Below, one piece after another: positions 7,358 to 13,738 of a DNA stretch of 26,906 nt. The notes under the pieces are model-generated. The model did no database searches, was not told where the DNA came from, and worked only from the letters and a program-made list of their open reading frames with translations. This DNA is from DASSLY01 sp035689185 (GTDB lineage Bacteria > Actinomycetota > Actinomycetes > Actinomycetales > Dermatophilaceae): the NCBI GenBank assembly GCA_035689185.1, contig DASSLY010000083.1:1-26906 (forward strand), read 5' to 3'. The translations under genes and the position numbers were made by a program. Every line of letters starts with the position of its first letter. Position 1 is the stretch's first letter.

Positions 7358-7813
7358 TCATGGCTTCCGCAACAGCTCGGGGAGCCGTCCGGCCCCGGTC
7401 ATGGTCGCTCCGATCTGGTCGCCGGGGTTGTACAGGCTGCACGAGCGGAGCGAGAGGCAGCCGCACCCGATGCAGCCGTCGAGCCGGTCCCGCAGCGCCT
7501 CGATCGCCCGGATGCGCTCGTCCAGCCGGGCCCGCCAGTGGCCGGAGATGCGCTGCCAGTCTGCCCGGTTCGGCGTGCGCGACGACGGCAGCGTCGCCAG
7601 TTCGGCGGCGATCTCCGCCAGCGTCAGTCCGACGTTGCTAGCGGCCCGGATGAATGCGAGCCGGCGCAGCACGGCCCGCTCGTAGCGCCGCTGCCCGCTG
7701 GCGCTCCGGCTCGCCTCGAGCAAGCCCAGCCCCTCGTAGTAGCGCAGTGCGGACGCGGCATACCCGCTGCGCGCGCTCACTTCCGCCACCGTAAGCCGGC
7801 CGCCGTCCACCAT
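7358..7813 (-). CDS. soxR: SoxR, redox-sensing MerR-family activator
   Basis: 151 aa. The N-terminal MerR helix-turn-helix (LTVAEVSARSGYAASALRYYEGLGLL) and dimerisation helix are followed by C-I-G-C-G-C-L-S-L-R-S-C at residues 114-125. This is the four-cysteine [2Fe-2S] cluster signature (C114, C117, C119, C125) specific to SoxR. Oxidation of the cluster by redox-active compounds turns on the target promoter. It is divergent from the SDR/QueA-like operon, with a SoxR-type box in the 77-bp gap. ATG 7813 follows GAGGGG with almost no spacer; GTG 7810 has better spacing to the same sequence, so the true start may be one codon later. Confidence 0.95.
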   Translation of the reverse strand: MVDGGRLTVAEVSARSGYAASALRYYEGLGLLEASRSASGQRRYERAVLRRLAFIRAASNVGLTLAEIAAELATLPSSRTPNRADWQRISGHWRARLDERIRAIEALRDRLDGCIGCGCLSLRSCSLYNPGDQIGATMTGAGRLPELLRKP

Positions 7814-7831
7814 CCCCTCACGATAAGCCCC

Positions 7832-7862
7832 TTGACTTCAAGTTCGCTTGAGGTTTGAGGCT
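7832..7862 (+). promoter_or_regulatory. SoxR box within a 19-bp-spacer promoter
   Basis: A -35 TTGACT (7832-7837) and a -10-like GAGGCT (7857-7862) are separated by 19 bp, the over-long spacing typical of promoters activated by MerR-family DNA distortion. The spacer is filled by the imperfect palindrome CTTCAAGTTCGCTTGAGG (7836-7853), close to the CCTCAAG-n4-CTTGAGG core of known SoxR boxes. It would drive the SDR/QueA-like operon. Confidence 0.8.
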
Positions 7863-7890
7863 GGTAGCCCACCGAAGAGAGGGACGGCAG

Positions 7891-8610
7891 ATGCCGACAG
7901 CACTCATCACCGGCGCGTCGACGGGCCTGGGCCGTGCCTTGGCCGCCGGACTGGCCGCGCGCCGCTGGCGCCTGGTCATCGACGCGCGGCATGCGGACAA
8001 CCTCGCCGCGGCGGTCGCGGACCTTCGACGTGACGCACCCGCCCTGGACCTGACCGCGATCCCCGGTTCCGTCACCGACCCGGGCCACCGCCAGGCGCTG
8101 GCCGCGGCAGTGGGGGACGGCTGGCTGGACCTGCTGGTCAACAACGCCTCCCAGCTCGGCGGCAGCCCCCAGCCGCCGCTGGCGGAGCTGACCGGCGAGG
8201 TCCTGCGAGGCATCCTCGAGGTCAACACGGTCGCGCCGTTGCTGCTGACCCAGGCGCTGCTCGTCCCGCTGCGGCAGGCCGGGGGGCTCGTCGTGAACAT
8301 CTCCTCCGACGCCGCCGTAGCGCACTACCCGGGCTGGGGCGGCTACGCCGCGAGCAAGGCAGCCCTGGACCACCTCACCGGGACCCTCGCGGCGGAGGAG
8401 CCGGGCATCGGCTGGTATGCGGTGGACCCCGGCGACATGCGGACCGACCTGCACCAGGCGGCCTTTCCCGGTGAGGACATCAGCGACCGGCCGCTGCCGG
8501 ACACGGTCGTCCCCGCCTTCCTCGACCTGGTCGACCGGCGGCCACCCAGCGGCCGCTACCGCGCAGCGGACCTGTTGCCGCCCGGCCCCCTCCCCGGGAC
8601 GGCCCGATGA
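7891..8610 (+). CDS. Short-chain dehydrogenase/reductase, probable SoxR target
   Basis: 239 aa. Classical SDR: the cofactor loop TGASTGLG near the N-terminus, NNAS, the catalytic Ser in VVNISSD, and YAASK carrying the catalytic Tyr and Lys, followed by DPGDMRTDL. A basic residue pattern after beta-2 (DARHADN) leaves NAD versus NADP preference open. ATG 7891 is chosen because GAGAGGGA lies about 7 nt upstream; the open frame extends further, into the SoxR box. Its stop overlaps the next ATG by 4 bp. Position behind a SoxR box suggests a role in reducing a quinone-like or other redox-active compound or its damage product; the substrate cannot be read from sequence. Confidence 0.9.
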   Translation: MPTALITGASTGLGRALAAGLAARRWRLVIDARHADNLAAAVADLRRDAPALDLTAIPGSVTDPGHRQALAAAVGDGWLDLLVNNASQLGGSPQPPLAELTGEVLRGILEVNTVAPLLLTQALLVPLRQAGGLVVNISSDAAVAHYPGWGGYAASKAALDHLTGTLAAEEPGIGWYAVDPGDMRTDLHQAAFPGEDISDRPLPDTVVPAFLDLVDRRPPSGRYRAADLLPPGPLPGTAR

Positions 8611-9677
8611 CCGCGCTGCCCGCCCTGCCCGGCACGGTCTTCGCCGGTCCGGACGCCCGCACGGCGGGCGGGCCGCCGGAGAGCCGGGGGCTGGCCCGGG
8701 ACGAGGTGCGCCTGCTGGTCGCCGGCCCCAGCGGGGTGACCCACACCCGTTTCCGACGGATGGGGGACCACCTCCAGGCGGGCGACCTGCTCGTCGTCAA
8801 CACCTCGGCCACGCTCGCCGCGCAGGTCGACGGCCGCGGGTCGGCCCTGGGCCCGGTGGTGGTTCACGTCGCCGCCTCGCTGGACAGCGGCGACGTGGTC
8901 GTGGAACTCCGTTCGGCCCCGGACGCGGCGCGGCCGGTCCTCGACGCCGTCCCCGGCGAGGTGGTGACCGTGGCCGGCACGGTGCGACTGCGGCTGCTGG
9001 AGCCGTACCCGCGCGCCCGGTCCTCGCCGACCGGCTCGGGCAACCGGTTGTGGCGGGCGTCCCTGCGGGGGACCGACGCCATCGCGACCGTGATGGCGGC
9101 CCGCGGCCGGCCGATCGCCTACGGCTACCTGGACCGGCGCTACCCGCTGCCGGCCTACCAGACCGTGTTCGCCCGCGAGCCGGGCAGTGCCGAGATGCCC
9201 AGCGCCGCCCGGCCCTTCAGTGCCCGCCTGGTCACCGAGCTGGTCGCCCGCGGGGTGCGGTTCGCACCGGTCCTGCTGCATACCGGGGTGTCCTCGCAGG
9301 AGGCCGGCGAAGCGCCGCAGCCCGAACGGTATGCCGTGTCCAAGTCGGCCGCGGACCTGGTCAACGCCACCCGCCGCGCGGGCGGCAGGGTCGTCGCGGT
9401 CGGCACCACTGCCACCCGGGCGGTGGAGTCGGCCACTGGTGACGATGGCGTGGTGCGGGCGTCACGCGGCTGGACCGACCTGCTCATCTCTTCGGAGCGG
9501 CCGGTGCGCGTGGTCGGCGGCCTGGTCACCGGCTGGCACGACCCGCAGGCGTCCCATCTGCTGCTCGTCGAATCGGTGGCGGGGCCGGCGCTGACCCAGG
9601 CCGCCTACGACGCGGCGCTCGCGCACGGCTACCTGTGGCACGAGTTCGGCGACTCCGCGCTGCTGCTGCCCGGGTAA
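8607..9677 (+). CDS. QueA-like protein (SAM:tRNA ribosyltransferase-isomerase family)
   Basis: 356 aa, the normal length for the family. QueA transfers the ribosyl part of S-adenosylmethionine to 7-aminomethyl-7-deazaguanine in tRNA to form epoxyqueuosine. Family landmarks: GDLLVVNTSATLAAQ, YLDRRYPLPAYQTVFA, PFSARLVTELVARGVRFAPVLLHTG, VAVGTTATRAVES, and the C-terminal ASHLLLVES...YLWHEFGDSALLLP. The usual TNFHLPKSTL-type loop is replaced by VTGWHDPQASHLL, so activity on tRNA is not assured. It is coupled to the SDR gene by a 4-bp ATGA overlap and so should be under SoxR control. No other queuosine gene is in the window. It may be a repurposed paralogue. Confidence 0.82.
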   Translation: MTALPALPGTVFAGPDARTAGGPPESRGLARDEVRLLVAGPSGVTHTRFRRMGDHLQAGDLLVVNTSATLAAQVDGRGSALGPVVVHVAASLDSGDVVVELRSAPDAARPVLDAVPGEVVTVAGTVRLRLLEPYPRARSSPTGSGNRLWRASLRGTDAIATVMAARGRPIAYGYLDRRYPLPAYQTVFAREPGSAEMPSAARPFSARLVTELVARGVRFAPVLLHTGVSSQEAGEAPQPERYAVSKSAADLVNATRRAGGRVVAVGTTATRAVESATGDDGVVRASRGWTDLLISSERPVRVVGGLVTGWHDPQASHLLLVESVAGPALTQAAYDAALAHGYLWHEFGDSALLLPG

Positions 9678-9831
9678 CGCGGCCGCGGTTGCCTGGCTCA
9701 GGACCGCCAGTCGCGCCGGGTCTCGGCGCGCACGGCATACCGAAGGCCGGTCTGCTTGTCGCCGCGACGTGCTTCCCGTAGGACGCGCCGGCGCCGAAGT
9801 CCGCCCGGATCCCCCTCCAGCTGCCGGCCGG
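9678..9831. other. Short intergenic stretch, no feature recognised
   Basis: About 150 bp after the QueA-like stop. It holds one copy of GGCATAC (9734-9740) and no convincing gene, promoter or hairpin. Confidence 0.4.
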
Positions 9832-10023
9832 TCAGGCCGGCCCCGGCAGCAGCGACGGTTCGGGGTCGGTCGGCGGGGTGGTCTCCGGCTGCGGCGAGGG
9901 CGTGCTTCCCGGCTCCGGGTCCGGTCTCGGCTCGACCGGAGGCTCCGACGGGGACGGCACCGGGCCGGGGACAGGGTCGGCCGGGGTGGGAGGGGATGCC
10001 GGGCCAGGGGTGGGGACAGTCAC
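9832..10023 (-). CDS. Small proline-rich protein
   Basis: 63 aa, more than a third Pro with Asp, Glu, Ser and Thr; no hydrophobic segment, no Cys, no signal peptide. The case for a real gene is its start: AAGGAG lies 5 nt before the GTG at 10023, one of the best ribosome-binding sites in the window. The protein would be acidic and disordered. No function can be assigned. A Pro-rich frame could arise by chance in such GC-rich DNA, so confidence is moderate. Confidence 0.55.
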   Translation of the reverse strand: MTVPTPGPASPPTPADPVPGPVPSPSEPPVEPRPDPEPGSTPSPQPETTPPTDPEPSLLPGPA

Positions 10024-10146
10024 GAGGGCTCCTTCACTGGCTGGTCTGTTCCGACCCTTGCGAACCTAACCCCGCAGCAAGCGGGCCGCGAGTCCCGCGC
10101 CCGTCTCCACGCCCGTCCCTACGGACTGCCTCGCCGCCAGCGCGCC

Positions 10147-10161
10147 TACACTGCGGGGGTG
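10147..10161 (+). promoter_or_regulatory. -10 element of a probable leaderless gene
   Basis: TACACT (10147-10152), then 6 nt, then the GTG at 10159. There is no ribosome-binding site. The -35 region is weak. Confidence 0.5.
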
Positions 10162-10383
10162 CTCGCCGGGGTGCTGTCCGTGGCGGCCGCCCAGCCGGCG
10201 GCCGGCTTCCGCTGGGGCAACCTGGCGGTGCTGGTCGTCGCCGTCCTCGTGTTGTACCCCCTTGTCCGGCGGGCCCGCCGCTCGGCGTCCAGGTCCCGGC
10301 TGCGCCGCTGGGAGGCCGAGGGGCTGGTCCCGGGGGACGCCCCGCCGGCCGAGCCGCCAGACCCCCGCGACAGCCCCCGCTAG
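10159..10383 (+). CDS. Small membrane protein
   Basis: 74 aa from the GTG that follows a -10 box by 6 nt. The frame is open far upstream but that part is Arg/Pro-rich and looks non-coding. It has a short hydrophobic N-terminus, then a clear membrane helix (NLAVLVVAVLVLYPLV, about residues 24-39). A strongly basic segment (RRARRSASRSRLRRW) fits the cytoplasmic side, and an acidic Pro-rich tail follows. Its stop lies 1 bp from the end of the convergent lpdA-like gene. No known family recognised. Confidence 0.6.
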   Translation: MLAGVLSVAAAQPAAGFRWGNLAVLVVAVLVLYPLVRRARRSASRSRLRRWEAEGLVPGDAPPAEPPDPRDSPR

Positions 10384-10384
10384 C

Positions 10385-11794
10385 TCACTCCGGGGCGTGC
10401 AGCCGCCTGGCCGCCTCCGCCAGTGAGCCGCTCATCGAGGGGTAGACGGTGACCGTGGAGGCGACCTGGTCCACGGTGAGGCGGTGCTGGACGGCCAGCG
10501 CCACCGGGAAGATCAGCTCCGAGGCGCGCGGCGCGACGACGACCCCGCCGACGACGATGTTGGACCCGGCGCGCGCGAACAGCTTGACGAACCCGTCGTG
10601 CAAATTCTGGATCTTGGCCCGCGGGTTGGTGGCCAGCGGCAGCAGCACCGACCGGGCCTCGGTGCCCAGCCGGTCCACCTCGTCCTGGGTCGCGCCGACC
10701 GTGGCGATCTCCGGGTCGGTGAAGATGTTCGCGCTCACCGCCCGCAGGTTCAGCGGGGCGACCGCGTCCCCCAGGGCGTGCCACATGGCGATCCGCCCCT
10801 GCATCGCCGCGACCGAGGCCAACGGCAACACCCCGGTGCAGTCCCCGGCGGCGTACACCCCCCGGACCGAGGTGCGGGACACCCGGTCGACGCTGACGTG
10901 CCCCGACGGCGTCAGCGAGACCCCGGCCCGCTCCAGCCCGATGCCGGCGGTGTTCGGCACCGACCCGACCGCCAGCAGCACGTGCGACCCGCGGACCTCC
11001 CTCCCGTCCTCCAGCGACACCACGACCTCGTCGCCGTCGCGGCGGGCCGCGGCCGCCCGCGACCGGTTCAGCACCTGCATGCCCCGCCGCCGGAAGACCT
11101 CCTCGATCACCGCCGCCGCGTCCGCGTCCTCGCCGGGCAGCACCCGGTCCCGCGAGGAGACCAGCACCACCTCGCTGCCGAGCCCGAGGTAGGCGTGCGC
11201 CAGCTCGGCTCCGGTCACCCCCGAGCCGACGACGACGATCCGGTCCGGCAGGGTGGGCAGCCGGTAGATCTGCTGCCAGGTGAGGATCCGCTCCCCGTCC
11301 GGCGCCGCCGACGGCATCACCCGCGGCGTGGCCCCCGTCGCCACCAGGACGACGTCCGCGGCGAGATCCTCGACGTGCCCGGACGCGTGCTCGACCCGCA
11401 CCTGCGCGGCGCTTCGCAGCCGGCCGGCCCCGCGGCATACCCGCACACCGTCGACCTCCAGCCGTCGCTGGATGTCGGCGCTCTGCCGGGTGGCAAGCCC
11501 GAGGATGCGCGCGTTGACGGCCGCCAGGTCGGCGCCTGCGGCCCGGGCCGCGGAAGACCGGTCGAAGGTGACGCCCATCCCGGCCGCCACCTCGAACCGG
11601 GACATGAAGTCCGAGGTCGAGATGAGCGCCTTGCTGGGAACGCAGTCGGTGAGCACCGCTGCCCCGCCGAGGCCGTCGCGGTCGACGACCGTCACCTGGG
11701 CGCCGAGCTGGGCCGCCACCAGTGCGGCCTCGTACCCGCCGGGCCCGCCGCCCAGCACGACCACCGAGGGCGCCCGCTCGCTCACGGGCTCCAT
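10385..11794 (-). CDS. lpdA: LpdA-type NAD(P)H-quinone oxidoreductase (flavoprotein disulfide reductase family)
   Basis: 469 aa. An FAD-binding GGGPGG (residues 15-20), a second dinucleotide motif VVVGSGVTGAELA, the GVYAAGDCTG FAD motif and a C-terminal dimerisation domain place it with lipoamide dehydrogenases. It cannot be a disulfide reductase: the CxxxxC pair is GG-A-AVLTDC, with Ala46 for the first Cys and only Cys51 left, and the C-terminal HPT-type catalytic His is replaced (VYPSMSGSLAEA). These changes match LpdA of mycobacteria (Rv3303c), a NAD(P)H:quinone reductase. The neighbouring nucleoside genes repeat the mycobacterial neighbourhood. The GTG at 11785 is an alternative start. 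Confidence 0.88.
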   Translation of the reverse strand: MEPVSERAPSVVVLGGGPGGYEAALVAAQLGAQVTVVDRDGLGGAAVLTDCVPSKALISTSDFMSRFEVAAGMGVTFDRSSAARAAGADLAAVNARILGLATRQSADIQRRLEVDGVRVCRGAGRLRSAAQVRVEHASGHVEDLAADVVLVATGATPRVMPSAAPDGERILTWQQIYRLPTLPDRIVVVGSGVTGAELAHAYLGLGSEVVLVSSRDRVLPGEDADAAAVIEEVFRRRGMQVLNRSRAAAARRDGDEVVVSLEDGREVRGSHVLLAVGSVPNTAGIGLERAGVSLTPSGHVSVDRVSRTSVRGVYAAGDCTGVLPLASVAAMQGRIAMWHALGDAVAPLNLRAVSANIFTDPEIATVGATQDEVDRLGTEARSVLLPLATNPRAKIQNLHDGFVKLFARAGSNIVVGGVVVAPRASELIFPVALAVQHRLTVDQVASTVTVYPSMSGSLAEAARRLHAPE

Positions 11795-11852
11795 CCAACC
11801 ATCGCCCGCCCGGTAGCCTGCGGCTGAACTTCACGACAGCAAGGGGTATGCC

Positions 11853-12923
11853 GTGCCGCCGGGTCAGCGTCGAGCTCACCTCCCGTGGGCGGCCGCCGTC
11901 GTGCTGGTCGCCACGCTCGCGGCGTGCTCGCTGCCCGCGCGGGCGGTTCCGAGCACGGTGTCGCCCGAGTCGGCGAAGGCGACCTCGGCTGCGGACCTGG
12001 GCGGGCTGGCGGCCCTGGCCGACCTGGCCAAGCGCGAGGGCACGGTGGTGGTCACCGGGGCCGACCGCGAACGGGACGGCAACGCGGCGGTGATCCGCGG
12101 GTTCCAAGCCGCCTACGGCCTGGCGGTGCGCACCTCGGCCACCGCCGGGGACGTGCTGGTGCTGCCCCAGCCCGCCTCCCGGGAGCGGGCCACCGGCCTG
12201 GCCGCGTACCGCCCCCAGGGCGCCGCAAGCGTGCCGGACGCGCTGAAGGACCCCGCCGGGCGGTGGACCGGGGAGTTCGCCACGGTGGTGTCCATCGGCT
12301 ACGCCGGCCGGCTCAGCCCGGCCCCGGCGACCTGGGCCGACCTGGCCCGGGCGGAGTACCGCGGCAAGGTGGCGCTGGCTGACGACCCGCGGCGGCCGGG
12401 CGCGGCGCTCGACGCCTTCGTGACGGTGGCCCTGGCCCGTGGTGGCACCGCGGCCGAGCCCGGCGCCGGGATCGGGTTCTTCGCCGGCCTGCGCGACTCC
12501 GGTGCCTTGCAGCCCGTGCCCGCCAGCGACGGCCAGGTGGCGAGCGGGCAGACCGCGGTCGTCGTCGACCTGGAGCAGGCGCAGCTGGCGCGCAAGGCGG
12601 CGCTCGGGGCCGCCACGCCGTGGCGGGTGGTCGTCCCACCCGGCCAGGTGGTCGCCGAGGCCAGCGCCGTCGGTGTCAGCGCCGACGCGAAACACCCTGC
12701 GGCGGCTCGGCTTTGGCTGGAGTACGTGCTGTCCGACGCAGCGCAGAACCTGCGGCTGGCGGCCGGGCTGCGGCCGGCCCGGCTGGCCGCGATGGTCGCG
12801 GCCGGCACGCAGGACAAGCAGGCGTATGCCGCGCTGCCGTTGCTGCAGGGCACTCCGGTCTACCTCACGGCGGCGCAGGCGTCCGCCGCGGTGGCAGCGG
12901 TCGCGGCCGGTTGGCCACGCTGA
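11853..12923 (+). CDS. Solute-binding lipoprotein (ABC family 1-like), orphan
   Basis: 356 aa. The N-terminus is a lipoprotein signal: hydrophobic stretch, then lipobox L22-A-A-C25, so the mature protein would be lipid-anchored outside the membrane. The rest resembles periplasmic binding proteins of the iron/sulfate-like class 1: KREGTVVVTGADRERDG near the start, TWADLARAEYRGKVALADDP in the middle, and KHPAAARLWLEYVLSDAAQ late. AAGGGG lies 6-7 nt before the GTG. No permease or ATPase gene follows; its TGA overlaps the ATG of the purine nucleoside phosphorylase by 1 nt. The ligand is unknown; a nucleoside or metal link is conjecture. Confidence 0.82.
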   Translation: MPPGQRRAHLPWAAAVVLVATLAACSLPARAVPSTVSPESAKATSAADLGGLAALADLAKREGTVVVTGADRERDGNAAVIRGFQAAYGLAVRTSATAGDVLVLPQPASRERATGLAAYRPQGAASVPDALKDPAGRWTGEFATVVSIGYAGRLSPAPATWADLARAEYRGKVALADDPRRPGAALDAFVTVALARGGTAAEPGAGIGFFAGLRDSGALQPVPASDGQVASGQTAVVVDLEQAQLARKAALGAATPWRVVVPPGQVVAEASAVGVSADAKHPAAARLWLEYVLSDAAQNLRLAAGLRPARLAAMVAAGTQDKQAYAALPLLQGTPVYLTAAQASAAVAAVAAGWPR

Positions 12924-13738
12924 TGCCCGACCCTTTCGAGCTGGCCGAGTCGGCCGCCGCAGTCATCGCCGCGCGCACCGGGGCCGCTTCGCACGACATC
13001 GCGCTGGTCCTCGGCTCCGGCTGGGCGCAGACCGCGGACCGCGTCGGCGAGACGATGGCGAGCGTCGACAACCTGGACGTGCCGGGCTTCGCCGACGCCG
13101 CCGTCGCCGGGCACACTTCGGCGATGCGGTCCGTCCGGATCGGCGGAACCGACCGGCGCGCACTCGTGTTCGGGACGCGGACCCATCTCTACGAGGGGCG
13201 CGGGGAGCGAGCTGTCGTCCACGCGGTCCGGGTCGCCGCGGCGGCGGGCTGCCGGGTCCTGGTGCTGACCAACGGTTGTGGTGGCCTTCGTCCCGAATGG
13301 CCGCCGGGCACACCAGTGCTCATCAGCGACCACCTGAACCTGACCGGGACGACGCCGCTGGAGGGGCCCGCGTTCGTCGACCTCACCGACTTGTATGCCG
13401 CGCGGCTGCGCGCCGTCGCCCGCTCCGTAGACCCGTCGCTGGCCGAGGGGGTGTACGTGCAGTTCCGCGGGCCCCAGTACGAGACCCCGGCGGAGGTGCG
13501 GATGGCCGGCATCCTCGGCGGCGACCTGGTGGGGATGTCGACCGCGTTGGAGGCCATCGCGGCTCGCCAGGCCGGGCTGGAGGTCCTGGGGATCTCGTTG
13601 GTCACCAACGCTGCTGCGGGGATCGGTGCCGTCCCGCTCAGCCACGCGGAGGTGCTCGAGGCTGGCCGGGCGGCCGCCGACCGGTGCGGGCAGCTGCTGG
13701 CCGAGGTTGTGCGCCGGGTCGCCGAGTCGCTGCCGTGA
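12923..13738 (+). CDS. punA: Purine nucleoside phosphorylase (trimeric type)
   Basis: 271 aa. Reversible phosphorolysis of purine (deoxy)nucleosides to free base and (deoxy)ribose-1-phosphate. Motifs of the trimeric PNP class: phosphate loop GSG (31-33), THLYEG (87-92), TNGCGG (116-121), GPQYETPAE (183-191), VGMST (203-207) and TNAAAG (228-233), whose Asn contacts the base. The ATG overlaps the lipoprotein stop by 1 nt and the GTGA at its own end starts the phosphomutase gene, so the three genes form a coupled operon. The same enzyme is called deoD in M. tuberculosis (Rv3307), also next to pmmB. Confidence 0.94.
   Translation: MPDPFELAESAAAVIAARTGAASHDIALVLGSGWAQTADRVGETMASVDNLDVPGFADAAVAGHTSAMRSVRIGGTDRRALVFGTRTHLYEGRGERAVVHAVRVAAAAGCRVLVLTNGCGGLRPEWPPGTPVLISDHLNLTGTTPLEGPAFVDLTDLYAARLRAVARSVDPSLAEGVYVQFRGPQYETPAEVRMAGILGGDLVGMSTALEAIAARQAGLEVLGISLVTNAAAGIGAVPLSHAEVLEAGRAAADRCGQLLAEVVRRVAESLP

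Noticed and set aside
10040..10075. SOS (LexA) box from GTTCCGACCCTTGCGAAC
   Set aside because: The half-sites are in the wrong order (GTTC...GAAC rather than GAAC-n4-GTTC) and the spacing is wrong.
10380..12695. 771-codon minus-strand frame across lpdA and the lipoprotein gene
   Set aside because: Shifted frame of lpdA in one half and antisense of the lipoprotein gene in the other; no coherent protein.
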